Source of the DNA: Robiginitomaculum sp.
Lineage (GTDB): Bacteria > Pseudomonadota > Alphaproteobacteria > Caulobacterales > Maricaulaceae
DNA length: 64,000 nucleotides
Direction: 5' to 3'
Assembly: GCA_002733805.1 (NCBI GenBank)
Contig: NVXG01000003.1
Span: forward strand, 7,237-71,236
Shown: positions 26,298-35,344 of the stretch, piece after piece
Layout: every line of letters starts with the position of its first letter
Numbering within the stretch: the stretch's first letter is position 1
The notes under the pieces: model-generated
Database searches by the model: none
What the model was told of the DNA's origin: nothing
The model's input: the letters and a program-made list of their open reading frames with translations, nothing else
Made by a program: the position numbers and the translations under genes

Positions 26298-27407
26298 ATG
26301 TTCGGGTATCAAGTTGCAGTCACCAAGCCAAATTTTTTGAGCGCACATTTCGAGTCTCGCGACAATTCCTTGAACGCCGTGCGCCTATTTTTGGCGCTGG
26401 CGGTAGCCATCGCACATGCGCTAACCATTAAGAATGGTCTTGGTTCCATTGAGCGCATTCGCATTTTTGATTTGACCACCAGTTATATGGCGGTGAACGG
26501 GTTTTTTATGCTGAGTGGAATGCTGATCGCTTGGTCGCTCTCTTTCCGCAAAGATTTAGTGTTTTTTATCACGGCGCGTGTCTTGCGGTTGCTTCCAGCA
26601 TTGATTGTCTTGGCCCTCATTTCCGCGCTGGTCGTTGGCCCAATATTTACCGCCTACACTTTTGAGCAATATGTGAGAGACCCGGATTTTTGGCAATATC
26701 CATTGCGGGTGATCACCTTCGGGCGGGTTGATGACGGACCGCCAGGTTTATTTTCCACCGCACCTTGGCCCGGGGAGTTTTCAGGATCACTGTGGACGTT
26801 GCGGTATGAGGCGTTGGCGTATGTGGGTGCGGCTATTGTGTTTGCGACGGGTCTGCTGAGAACAAGAGTCGGCCCGGCACTTCTGGCGGTTTTGTCGATT
26901 GCCGCGTTTTCTTTCCTACGGATGAAGTACGCAGATACGCTGAATGACACGCCCATTTTTTCAGTGATCCGGTTTGCCGTTTGTTTCACGTTAGGGATGA
27001 CAGCATATGCGTATGGGAAATGGATTCCCGTTCGCTGGCGATACTTGCCCTTACTACTTGGTTTATTTTTTCTGTTTGGAAAAACATCTGTCGCGGAAAT
27101 TATCGGCAATCTGGCCCTTGGTTATTTGATTTTGCTTGTGGGTTTTCGAGCTGGAACCGTCTTCGACCCCATTCAAAAAATGCCTGATATGTCATATGGC
27201 ATTTATATATGGCATTGGCCCATTTATCAGATATTTTTGCTTAAAAACTCAGATGTATCTGCTTGGGTGTTGGTCTTTGTTGCCATTCCGCTCGCCATGT
27301 TGGTGGCGTTGCTTTCTTGGGTTTACATCGAAAAACCGAGCCTTGGCCTGAAGGTCGGCATAAGCTCATGGGTTCATCAATTCATGTTTCGACTGAAGAG
27401 AGGCTGA
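26298..27407 (+). CDS. Acyltransferase family 3 (OafA/YrhL-like) membrane protein
   Basis: This 369-residue protein has about ten TM helices. The N-terminal NSLNAVRLFLALAVAIAHAL segment with the conserved Arg and His marks the acyltransferase-3 family, which O-acetylates surface sugars or lipids. The C-terminal YGIYIWHWPIYQ is also typical. Gene ends are 3 bp apart from the convergent sigma factor. There is no obvious link to metals. Confidence 0.88.
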   Translation: MFGYQVAVTKPNFLSAHFESRDNSLNAVRLFLALAVAIAHALTIKNGLGSIERIRIFDLTTSYMAVNGFFMLSGMLIAWSLSFRKDLVFFITARVLRLLPALIVLALISALVVGPIFTAYTFEQYVRDPDFWQYPLRVITFGRVDDGPPGLFSTAPWPGEFSGSLWTLRYEALAYVGAAIVFATGLLRTRVGPALLAVLSIAAFSFLRMKYADTLNDTPIFSVIRFAVCFTLGMTAYAYGKWIPVRWRYLPLLLGLFFLFGKTSVAEIIGNLALGYLILLVGFRAGTVFDPIQKMPDMSYGIYIWHWPIYQIFLLKNSDVSAWVLVFVAIPLAMLVALLSWVYIEKPSLGLKVGISSWVHQFMFRLKRG

Positions 27408-27410
27408 CCG

Positions 27411-28001
27411 TTACGTTTGGTCATGCGAAACTTGAAAACGTTCCAATTTTTTTCTGGCGCGATACACCCTCATTTCAACCGCCTTGGAACTGATCCCCAA
27501 TATTTTGGCTGCTTGTTTGTGACTCAAATCCTCAATGGCACATAAAACCAACGGTTCGCGTAATGCTCGCGGTAATTCCGCTATTTGTTGCTCAAGAATT
27601 TGAATTTCTCTTTTGGCCAATAATTGGCTTTCTGGATCTTCTGGCAAGCTAAACTGGGAAACTTTCTCCTCTAAAAATGGTGTCATTCGTAGCAGGAAAT
27701 TTCGGGTTTTTCTTTTCCGCCCTAGATCCCGACATTTGTTGAGGGTAATTTGATACAGCCAGGTCGAAGCTTCAAATTTTGGGTTGTATTTTGCCAAGTT
27801 TCGATGGGCCGCGACAAAAGTTTCTTGAACAACGTCTTCTGCATCATCTGGGTCTCCCACATGCCGTAAGGCGAAACGGTATAGCGGTAATTTGAAGCGG
27901 CGCATGAGGATGGTAAATGCGCGATCTTCGTGGCCAATTGCCCTCTTGATCAGCTCCCGCCCATCTTCGGATTCCAAGTCATATTTACTGGGCGGCGTCA
28001 T
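27411..28001 (-). CDS. CnrH-like ECF sigma factor
   Basis: This 196-residue sigma-70 family protein has region 2 (FTILMRRFKLPLYRFALRHV, DAEDVVQETFVAAH) and region 4 (ELPRALREPLVLCAIEDLSHKQAAKILGISSKAVEMRVYRARKKL), with no region 3 (ECF type). It overlaps the CnrX-like gene by 17 bp and lies after the CnrY-like gene, matching the order of cnrYXH. It is predicted to be released from its membrane anti-sigma when the sensor binds metal; targets are unknown. Confidence 0.87.
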   Translation of the reverse strand: MTPPSKYDLESEDGRELIKRAIGHEDRAFTILMRRFKLPLYRFALRHVGDPDDAEDVVQETFVAAHRNLAKYNPKFEASTWLYQITLNKCRDLGRKRKTRNFLLRMTPFLEEKVSQFSLPEDPESQLLAKREIQILEQQIAELPRALREPLVLCAIEDLSHKQAAKILGISSKAVEMRVYRARKKLERFQVSHDQT

Positions 28002-28416
28002 GGAGTGACCGGATCACGATCTGGTCAAATTGCTCGGCCTGTTCTTCATTCAGCAAAGCCCGCATTTGGAATATATGATTTAAGGTGGCCGTTTGTAACT
28101 CACCCAAAATTTGTAAATACTCGTTTCCGGCTAGATCCACACCTGCCGAGAGCATATGATCTCTTTGAATGGCAATAGAGAGTGAATCATTGGCCACCTT
28201 TAATTTTTGTTCCAGTGTTTCCTTCTGACTTGAAAAGCCTTTTTCTAGCTGGTGGATTTGCTGCAATTGAATCTTTGAGAGATTTAAGGACCGGTGAATT
28301 TCCGAATGAAGGTCAGATTGAGGCTCCCTGTCGACAAACCAAACTGTGCCCATCCAGACGCCGCAAAACCCCACCATCAGGCTAATCAGAATGACGATAA
28401 TTGTATTTCGCATCAA
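27985..28416 (-). CDS. CnrX-like periplasmic Ni/Co sensor
   Basis: This 143-residue protein has one N-terminal TM anchor and a helical periplasmic part. The metal ligands of CnrX (H42, H46, E63, H119, M123) map with a constant offset of five onto H37, H41, E58, H114 and M118, so the full site is kept. This strongly suggests Ni(II)/Co(II) sensing. It sits between the CnrY-like and CnrH-like genes. Chemically similar divalent metals cannot be excluded. Confidence 0.82.
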   Translation of the reverse strand: MMRNTIIVILISLMVGFCGVWMGTVWFVDREPQSDLHSEIHRSLNLSKIQLQQIHQLEKGFSSQKETLEQKLKVANDSLSIAIQRDHMLSAGVDLAGNEYLQILGELQTATLNHIFQMRALLNEEQAEQFDQIVIRSLHDAAQ

Positions 28417-28430
28417 AGACCGTATCCGCG

Positions 28431-28721
28431 TCAGTTTTGAACCAGTTTCATTATACTATACGCAGGCGCGCTGGAAAAGGCATGCAAAGAGGTGCTGGCT
28501 TGTGCGGTGCTGGTAGTTGCGCCAACAATGCCGCCAAGTATCAGTACAATCGCCAATGCCGATCCGCGTAAAAGCAATGCTGAGTGAAGAATTGGATCCG
28601 GATGAGTTTCATCAGCCAAACGCTGCCACACACGAGCTTCCAATCCAGCGAGTCTGCTGTGATCTAGACTAGGGTTTAACCGCTTTAGCAAGGGGTCGGT
28701 TTTCGACGGATTGAGGCTCAT
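28431..28721 (-). CDS. CnrY-like membrane anti-sigma factor
   Basis: This 96-residue protein has a cytoplasmic N-terminal part (~45 residues with SRLAGLEARVWQRLADE), one TM helix (LLLRGSALAIVLILGGIVGA) and a short periplasmic tail. Size and topology match CnrY, which holds the ECF sigma at the membrane. Its position 14 bp upstream of the CnrX-like gene supports this. The sequence itself is too short for firm homology, so the call rests on context. Confidence 0.7.
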   Translation of the reverse strand: MSLNPSKTDPLLKRLNPSLDHSRLAGLEARVWQRLADETHPDPILHSALLLRGSALAIVLILGGIVGATTSTAQASTSLHAFSSAPAYSIMKLVQN

Positions 28722-28765
28722 GAATTCTTGCTTTCAATGTTTTGAAAAAAACCTAAATAGGTTGA

Positions 28766-29260
28766 TCAAGACGTATGCAGGTGTGTGAGAATCCATTTTC
28801 CCTCGATCCGTTTCAAAATCGCCGTGCCACGGCGGTTCGCGGTCTTATCTTCGCCTTTGTATGTGTAGTCCATGTTAATGGCAAACGTAGCTGATGCCCA
28901 ATCACTGGACACGGTTTCTGAGATGTTGGTAAATTCATATTTAGTAATTTTGAAATCAGGGTTGCTGAGTTCAGGGGCCAAATGATTGTCCCGATAGTCG
29001 GCCCATCCAATATTGGCTCCCTTACCCTCAAAAATAGTAAACTCTGTGCCGTTTTTTGCGACAAAACTCTCTACGGTTTTCATATCATTGGCTTGAAGTG
29101 CCGTCGCATAGGATCGCAAGGTTTTGGCGACATCGGATTGGTTTGCTTCGTGGGTCATTTCATGGGCGTGACCCGCTGTATGGTCCGGGTCTGCCATGGC
29201 AATTGGCGAATACCCGATTGCAACAAATAGGGCGGCTGTGATTTGTTTTTTGAATTTCAT
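28766..29260 (-). CDS. Exported SnoaL/NTF2-like protein
   Basis: This 164-residue protein has a signal peptide (to AMA-DP) and a His-rich mature N-terminus (DPDHTAGHAHEMTHEA). The remainder looks like a DUF4440/NTF2-type cone fold: VAKTLRSYATALQANDMKTVESFVA and a final RIEGKWILTHLHTS. The His-rich head may bind metal. It lies in the run of minus genes ending with the sigma module. Biochemical role is unknown. Confidence 0.72.
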   Translation of the reverse strand: MKFKKQITAALFVAIGYSPIAMADPDHTAGHAHEMTHEANQSDVAKTLRSYATALQANDMKTVESFVAKNGTEFTIFEGKGANIGWADYRDNHLAPELSNPDFKITKYEFTNISETVSSDWASATFAINMDYTYKGEDKTANRRGTAILKRIEGKWILTHLHTS

Positions 29261-29321
29261 AGCAATGCTCCTGCATCTGAAGAAAAATTAAAGAGAAGAT
29301 TTGATTTGGAACGAGGCGACC

Positions 29322-30044
29322 TTACCCCATCCCCGGCATTAGATGTTTGATACCGCCATGAGCCAAAGCACCGCCAAGAAATCCGTTAAGGGCAACGGCA
29401 ATTGCCACGCTAAACAGGGCCAGATTAAATAGAAAAACTGTTACTGAACTGGCCTGAGTTCGGATTTTTTCCACAAGAAATGTTGTTAGCAATGCGCCAA
29501 GTAACAAGCCTGTGCCGATCCATCGGTGGCTGAACATAATTGGGGCTTCGGCGTGTTGCTGTGGGCCGGAGTGAGCCCATCCCAATAGACCCGCAGCAAT
29601 CACAGCGGCCAACCCAGTCCAGACCAAAAACCGAACTGTATCCTGATAGGATTCTTTTCGGCGCGTTAAAAAGAGCGCTTGCGCAAATGCAGCCGTCATA
29701 AAAAGAGCGATGGGAAAGTGAACGATGAGCGGATGGTATTTTCCGATGCTGGCCATTGATTTGGCAAATGGCGTACTATCTGGTGACAGTCCCCAGTGAG
29801 AATGGCCTTCTGTTTTCGCGCCCTTGTCATGATCGTGGGCCTCTGTCATGTCGTGATCTTCTGCCTCAATGGTTTCATGCTCGTGGGCTTCGTCTTCATC
29901 TGCATGATGTGACTCAGGTGAAGCCGCCTGTTCGCTAACCTCGGAATGTAATTCAGTTGGATGAGCCAAAGCTGCTTGTTGTAGTCCCACGCCCAGTATT
30001 GCAATTGCAATCATCGCCCAGAATATTTGAATTTTATGTCGCAC
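29322..30044 (-). CDS. DUF2231 membrane protein with His/Asp-rich periplasmic segment
   Basis: I place the start at the GTG at 30044 (MRHKIQIFW...), preceded by AGGAG at good spacing and giving a clean signal peptide; the frame to 30122 has no RBS. About 240 residues: after the signal, a long acidic His-rich stretch (~25-75) of HADEDEAHEHE type, then four TM helices with HPLIVHFPIALFMTAAF, the DUF2231 hallmark. It is probably metal-binding at the periplasmic face. It is the first gene of the presumed operon with the NTF2-like and sigma genes. Confidence 0.75.
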   Translation of the reverse strand: MRHKIQIFWAMIAIAILGVGLQQAALAHPTELHSEVSEQAASPESHHADEDEAHEHETIEAEDHDMTEAHDHDKGAKTEGHSHWGLSPDSTPFAKSMASIGKYHPLIVHFPIALFMTAAFAQALFLTRRKESYQDTVRFLVWTGLAAVIAAGLLGWAHSGPQQHAEAPIMFSHRWIGTGLLLGALLTTFLVEKIRTQASSVTVFLFNLALFSVAIAVALNGFLGGALAHGGIKHLMPGMG

Positions 30045-30634
30045 TAAGTTTCTCCTGATCATCCATGTACAGAAGAATACGGATCGAATGTGTCTGTCCC
30101 TCAAACCAATTTCCAAACGCACAAACTTGAGATCATCTAAACGGGCAGAATTTGCAGCACGTCTGAACGAAACGGCACGAACGGTATTGTCAGGTTAAAA
30201 TTGATAACCCAAGTTAGGCTTATAACTAGCAAGATTTACGCTTAAGGTTGATACCATTTTGTCAGAGCATCAGATCACATGAAATTGAAATTTCCACGAT
30301 GTTTCAAATGAAGGTTCTACCTTCCCTGTATTTTCCCTGTTAACAGGGAAATATTGGGTGAGACCAATTCGCCATTGACTGCGTACACCACCACCTAGTC
30401 TGCCAGTTTTAGGGCACACTGGCGTCTCTCTATTTAGTGGCGCAGTTTCCGTGGGTTAGCGTCATGATCTGCTCGCTCATGAGAAGTGGCTCGGGGAATT
30501 TGAACAAGTTGTTCCCCGTCTGCACCATTCTTTCCTGTCCTGTCGAGATGCTAAAGTTCGCCACTTGAGGGCGCGGCTTTAGGTTCGACAAATGCTTGTT
30601 CAAACATGTAGTGTATCCGTTCAGGGAGGCCGAC
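30045..30634. other. 590-bp intergenic region between divergent units
   Basis: No convincing gene. It holds the promoters for the DUF2231 gene (-) and the DUF3604 gene (+), plus a 20-bp palindrome at 30332. A 73-codon minus frame at 30430-30651 lacks an RBS and overlaps the DUF3604 start. The base composition is uneven, which would fit an old junction. Confidence 0.5.
30332..30351. repeat. Perfect 20-bp palindrome (TTTCCCTGTT/AACAGGGAAA)
   Basis: A perfect dyad with no spacer, preceded at 30321 by a further TTCCCTGTA. The TTCCCTGT units recall a repeat seen near mobile-element junctions in alphaproteobacterial genomes, though I cannot verify this here. It could equally be an operator. Confidence 0.45.
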
Positions 30635-32551
30635 ATGAAGATAATCCGCACGATTTGCTATTCCGTACTTGTTTTGGCTGGCACGGCTTGTCAGCCGGTA
30701 GAGCAGGCCAAAGAGGTGGGTATCCAACCAGAGCCTGCGGAAACTGTCGCGGCCCAATCACTGGGACATGGACAACCTGATAAATTGCTGTGGGGAGATA
30801 CCCACCTGCACACCTCAAACTCTGCTGACGCATTTTCATTCGGGGCACGCCTGACCCCAGCCGATGCGTATCGGTTTGCCCGTGGCGAAGAAGTGGTTTC
30901 TTCTTCTGGATTAAAGGCACAATTGGCCCGGCCGTTGGACTTTCTGGTTGTTGCAGATCATGCAGAAGGCTTGGGGTTGTCCGTCGAGCTGTTCAATGGC
31001 AATCCGCTTTTGATGACCGATGCCAAGGCGCGCCGTTGGCATGACATGCTGAATGCGGGTCCGGAGCAATCCTTCAAAGTTGCCAAAGAAATGATTACCT
31101 CTTTGTCCACGGGCACTTTGCCTGAACCGATTACCAATCCTAAAACGGTTGTCCCATTGTTGCGGGCGACATGGCACCGCAATACGGAGGTTGCAGATGA
31201 GTTTAATACGCCGGGCGTTTTTACCGCATTGATCGGGTATGAATACACCTCAGTGCCACAAGGCAATAATTTACATCGCGTGGTGGTGTTTCGCGATGGA
31301 AAAGCCAAAACAGATCAAATTTTACCTTTTTCGGCACTGGGTAGTGAAGATCCGGAAGATCTGTGGGCGGTGTTGGCCCGCTACGAACAAAAAACTGGCG
31401 GGCAGGTTTTGGCCATCCCACATAACAGCAATCTGTCCAATGGCCGGATGTTTGCCCGAGTGGACTTTGCCGGCGAACCGATTGATGAGGCCTACGCAAC
31501 AGATCGCGCCCGTTGGGAACCTTTGGTTGAAATCACTCAAATCAAAGGGGACAGTGAATCTCACCCATTTTTATCGCCCAATGATGAGTTTGCCGCTTTT
31601 GGTGATGCAGGCTGGGATTTGGGAAATTTGAGCTTACAGCAATTAAAAAAACCGGAAATGCTGGCTGGTGATTATGTGCGCGAAGCCTTGAAAACTGGCT
31701 TGGACTTGGGCGCAGAAACTGGAACCAATCCGTTTAAATATGGCGTGATCGGATCGACCGATAGCCATACCGGATTATCAACCGCTGATGACAATAATTT
31801 TTTTGGCAAACACGCGGACAGCGAACCCAAACCTGACCGCATTCGACACGTGGTCAACGGCTCAATACCGGGTCGAGCAACACGAATCGGCTGGCAATAC
31901 CAAGCTGGCGGCTATGCCGCTGTATGGGCGCGGGAAAACACACGCGAAGAGGTTTGGGACGCATTAAAACGCAAAGAGGTCTACGGCACGACTGGGCCTC
32001 GTATGCGGGTCAGGTTTTTTGGCGGCAGCGGGTTTGGTGCAGATGATGCGAAATCGGCCAATATGGCCGGGATTGGATATGCCAAGGGCGTACCGATGGG
32101 TGGCGATATGGAATTGGACGAGGGCGAAACGCCCAGTTTCTTAGTCGCTGCTATGAAAGATCCAGATGGGGCCAATCTAGATCGCGTGCAAATAATCAAG
32201 GGTTGGCGCGGCATAGATGGTGAGACTTATGAGCAGATCTATGAAGTAAATTGGGCTGGAAACCGGACGCTGAACGAAGACGGAAAATTGTCTTCCATTG
32301 GATCAACGGTGAATGTTTCAGATGCCAGTTACGACAATTCAATTGGCGCAAGTGAATTATCCAGCATCTGGCAGGACCCGGACTTTGATCCCGACCTGCC
32401 GAGCTTCTATTATGTGCGGGTGCTTGAAATACCCACGCCGCGATGGCCAGCCTATGATGCCAAAAGATTTGGTGTTGAAATGCCTGAGGGTACTCAAACC
32501 AGTCAGCAGGAACGGGCCTATACCTCGCCGATCTGGTATACGCCTAAATAA
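30635..32551 (+). CDS. DUF3604 lipoprotein, PHP-like metallohydrolase (copy A)
   Basis: This protein of about 638 residues has a lipoprotein signal (lipobox LAGTAC). AGGGAGG places the start at 30635. DUF3604 motifs in order are WGDTHLHTSNSADAF, FLVVADHAEGLG, IPHNSNLSNG, GSTDSHTGLST and KRKEVYGTTGPRM. The His/Asp set is that of PHP-type phosphoesterases, suggesting a di- or trinuclear metal site outside the inner membrane. The substrate is unknown. It is the first of a four-gene unit with a close paralogue, a parvulin-like protein and HupE. Confidence 0.87.
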   Translation: MKIIRTICYSVLVLAGTACQPVEQAKEVGIQPEPAETVAAQSLGHGQPDKLLWGDTHLHTSNSADAFSFGARLTPADAYRFARGEEVVSSSGLKAQLARPLDFLVVADHAEGLGLSVELFNGNPLLMTDAKARRWHDMLNAGPEQSFKVAKEMITSLSTGTLPEPITNPKTVVPLLRATWHRNTEVADEFNTPGVFTALIGYEYTSVPQGNNLHRVVVFRDGKAKTDQILPFSALGSEDPEDLWAVLARYEQKTGGQVLAIPHNSNLSNGRMFARVDFAGEPIDEAYATDRARWEPLVEITQIKGDSESHPFLSPNDEFAAFGDAGWDLGNLSLQQLKKPEMLAGDYVREALKTGLDLGAETGTNPFKYGVIGSTDSHTGLSTADDNNFFGKHADSEPKPDRIRHVVNGSIPGRATRIGWQYQAGGYAAVWARENTREEVWDALKRKEVYGTTGPRMRVRFFGGSGFGADDAKSANMAGIGYAKGVPMGGDMELDEGETPSFLVAAMKDPDGANLDRVQIIKGWRGIDGETYEQIYEVNWAGNRTLNEDGKLSSIGSTVNVSDASYDNSIGASELSSIWQDPDFDPDLPSFYYVRVLEIPTPRWPAYDAKRFGVEMPEGTQTSQQERAYTSPIWYTPK

Positions 32552-32569
32552 ATTCAACTGGAGAGTATT

Positions 32570-34489
32570 ATGAAATTTAATTTTTTGGTCGGCGCTAGTC
32601 TGTTGGCGCTTGGCGCATGTACGGTTGCCGAAGCTCCAGCACCAGAGGCGCTAGAGGCTGATTTGACCAATTCTGAGCCAACTAGTCAGCAAATATCTGC
32701 AGGTCCGCATTATTCTGCTGCAACCAGCAACACCCACCCAACCCGAGTTTATTGGGGGGATACTCACCTGCACACAAACCTGTCGCAAGATGCCTTTACA
32801 TTTGGCGTAACCTTGGGAGCGGATGAGTCCTATAAATTTGCCAAAGGTGAGCCGGTCGTGGCGACCCATGGCGAGATTGCCCAATTACAACGCCCTTTGG
32901 ATTTTCTGGTAGTTTCAGACCATGCGGAAGGGCTGGGGGCCATGAAGGCCTTATTGGATGGCAATGAAAAATTGCTCAAGGTTGAGCGTTTGCAGCGATG
33001 GCGCGAAGAGTTCTTGAAGGGAACAGCAGAGGCTAGAAATGCCGTGGCGCAGGATGGCCGGGGTAATGGGTGGCCTTTGGAGCTAGAATCAGAAGAGATC
33101 AAATCAGATTCATGGGCGCATCTTCGCGGTGCAGCTGAGCGCTATAATGAACCCGGGAAATTTACAGCATTTATCGGGTTTGAGTGGACGTCATCGCCCG
33201 GTGGTAGCAATTTGCACCGCGTGGTGATCTTTAAAGATGGTGCGGAAAAAACAGGAAAAACCTTGCCGTTTTCACAAAATGAAAGCGACAAGCCAGAAGA
33301 TCTTTGGAAGTACTTGCAAAGCTATGAGACCAAAACTGGAGGACAGGTTTTGGCCATTCCCCACAATGGCAATATCTCGAATGGCCTGATGTTTCCATTA
33401 TTGCAGGAAAATGGCCAGCCATTGGGTGCCGCCTATGTAGAAACACGGTCCCGTTGGGAGCCAATTATGGAGGTAACCCAGATCAAGGGCGATGGGGAGA
33501 CCCATGCCTTTTTGTCTCCAAATGACGAGTTTGCCAATTATGAAACATGGGATTTTGGCAATTTTAAAGGGGTGCTCAAAACCGACGATATGCTGGAGTT
33601 TGAATATGCCCGTTCGGCCCTGAAAAACGGCTTGAAGCTGGAAGCGGACTTCGGCACCAACCCGTATAAGCTGGGCATGATTGGTTCCACAGATTCGCAT
33701 ACTGCTCTGTCGACTGCCGATGAAGACAATTTTTATGGTAAACACAGCGCCGGTATGGAGCCGCAAAAAAATCGGTGGAAAGACCCGGTTGGCAAAGGTG
33801 GAGACCAAGCTATTCCGGGATTCATGATGGCTGCATCCGGATCGGCAGCGGTCTGGGCCAAACAAAACACCCGTGAGTCAATATGGGATGCTATGAAGCG
33901 TAAGGAAGTGTATGCTACGACCGGACCGCGCATGACCGTTCGCCTTTTTGGCGGGTGGAATTTTCAAGAAGCTGATGCGTACAACCCGGATTTGGCCAGA
34001 ATCGGGTATGCCGGCGGGGTGCCGATGGGGGGGGATTTGTCTGCCAACCCGGCTGATCAGGCTCCCACATTCCTGATTGCAGCAGCCAGAGACCCGATGG
34101 GTGCCAATCTGGACCGGGTACAAATGGTTAAAGGGTGGCGCGCAACTGATGGCGAAACCCATGAGCAAGTTTATGATGTAAAATGGGCCGGGCAGCGATC
34201 CATTGGTGCGGATGGCAAACTGCCAGCCATTGGCTCGACCGTTGATGTGGCCAATGCAACCTATTCTAACTCAATTGGCGCTGCGGAATTGGCAATTGTC
34301 TGGCAAGATCCGGATTTTGATGCGAAGCAACATGCGTTTTATTATGTCCGCGTTCTGGAAATACCCACGCCGCGCTGGACCGGATATGATGCGAAGTATT
34401 TCGAAACCCAAATGGCGCCAATGGTTAGATTACAACATCAGGAACGGGCGTATACTTCGCCGATCTGGTATACGCCGAACGCAGAGTAA
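32570..34489 (+). CDS. DUF3604 lipoprotein, PHP-like metallohydrolase (copy B)
   Basis: This 639-residue lipoprotein (lipobox LALGAC) begins 18 bp after copy A, with GGAG upstream. It shows the same motif series: WGDTHLHTNLSQDAF, FLVVSDHAEGLG, IPHNGNISNG, GSTDSHTALST and KRKEVYATTGPRM. Long stretches are shared with copy A (YYVRVLEIPTPRW, QERAYTSPIWYTP), so it is a tandem duplicate. Differences cluster between residues ~140-200, which may give a different substrate range. Confidence 0.88.
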   Translation: MKFNFLVGASLLALGACTVAEAPAPEALEADLTNSEPTSQQISAGPHYSAATSNTHPTRVYWGDTHLHTNLSQDAFTFGVTLGADESYKFAKGEPVVATHGEIAQLQRPLDFLVVSDHAEGLGAMKALLDGNEKLLKVERLQRWREEFLKGTAEARNAVAQDGRGNGWPLELESEEIKSDSWAHLRGAAERYNEPGKFTAFIGFEWTSSPGGSNLHRVVIFKDGAEKTGKTLPFSQNESDKPEDLWKYLQSYETKTGGQVLAIPHNGNISNGLMFPLLQENGQPLGAAYVETRSRWEPIMEVTQIKGDGETHAFLSPNDEFANYETWDFGNFKGVLKTDDMLEFEYARSALKNGLKLEADFGTNPYKLGMIGSTDSHTALSTADEDNFYGKHSAGMEPQKNRWKDPVGKGGDQAIPGFMMAASGSAAVWAKQNTRESIWDAMKRKEVYATTGPRMTVRLFGGWNFQEADAYNPDLARIGYAGGVPMGGDLSANPADQAPTFLIAAARDPMGANLDRVQMVKGWRATDGETHEQVYDVKWAGQRSIGADGKLPAIGSTVDVANATYSNSIGAAELAIVWQDPDFDAKQHAFYYVRVLEIPTPRWTGYDAKYFETQMAPMVRLQHQERAYTSPIWYTPNAE

Positions 34490-34492
34490 AAA

Positions 34493-35344
34493 ATGGCTAG
34501 TTCAAAGTTTGGATCTTTTTTCAAGAAAGTTTGGAAAGATCCACTGATCCATTTTCTGTTGCTGGGTGGACTGTTGTTTGCGATGTTTTACCTAAACGGA
34601 GGCGCTGTAGCTAACCGTGACAAGGGCATCCATTTAAGCTTGGCGGCGCAGCAACATTTGGCCGACTTGTTTGAAATTACCTGGCAGCGAGCGCCAACCA
34701 AAGATGAACTATCCAACCTGATTGCCGAGCAGATCAAGGAAGAAATTTATTACCGCGAGGCGTTGGCTTTAGGGCTGGATGAAAACGACACCATTGTCCG
34801 TCGTCGTTTGCGGCAAAAACTTGAATTTATGCATGAAGACTTATCAGGCAATGCGGAGCCAAACGAAGTCCAGTTACGACATTTTTTCAACACACACCTT
34901 GATCGCTATAAAACGGATCGGGTCATTTCATTTGAACAGGTACTGATCTCAACCCAAACCGTGCACGGGACTTCTGACGTGGCGACCCAGGCGTTGCGGG
35001 CGCTTGCATCCGGTGTCAGTGCTGGCAAAATAAGCCGCTCATCTTTATTACCCGTATCCATGAGGCTCGAGACAGGCCGGGCGATCTCCAATGTATTTGG
35101 CTCGGATTTTCTGGTTGGAATAACCGAAATCGGGCCTGGTGAATGGCGCGGCCCTATCTATTCTAGCTTTGGCAGCCATCTGGTGAAGATCACGCTGGAT
35201 CAACCATCAAGACCACTCAGTTTTGCCAACGCCAGAACCAATGTCACGACAGATTTTATACGAGATCGACGTGAAGCGGCAGCGATCCGGTACTATCAAG
35301 ACCTTCGCAGCCAATACCGGATTACGGTAGAAAAACAACCATGA
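34493..35344 (+). CDS. Parvulin-type peptidylprolyl isomerase, membrane-anchored
   Basis: This 283-residue protein has one N-terminal TM anchor (PLIHFLLLGGLLFAMFYL), a helical SurA/PpiD-like part (EEIYYREALALGLDENDTIVRRRLRQKLEF), and a C-terminal PPIC-like region ending WRGPIYSSFGSHLVKI. It follows DUF3604 copy B by 3 bp and overlaps HupE by 4 bp. It may fold or present the exported hydrolases or the HupE periplasmic domain. Catalytic activity of the divergent PPIC domain is not certain. Confidence 0.78.
   Translation: MASSKFGSFFKKVWKDPLIHFLLLGGLLFAMFYLNGGAVANRDKGIHLSLAAQQHLADLFEITWQRAPTKDELSNLIAEQIKEEIYYREALALGLDENDTIVRRRLRQKLEFMHEDLSGNAEPNEVQLRHFFNTHLDRYKTDRVISFEQVLISTQTVHGTSDVATQALRALASGVSAGKISRSSLLPVSMRLETGRAISNVFGSDFLVGITEIGPGEWRGPIYSSFGSHLVKITLDQPSRPLSFANARTNVTTDFIRDRREAAAIRYYQDLRSQYRITVEKQP

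Noticed and set aside
30430-30651. 73-codon minus frame upstream of the DUF3604 genes
   Set aside because: No RBS, overlaps the DUF3604 start and signal, and no recognisable domain.
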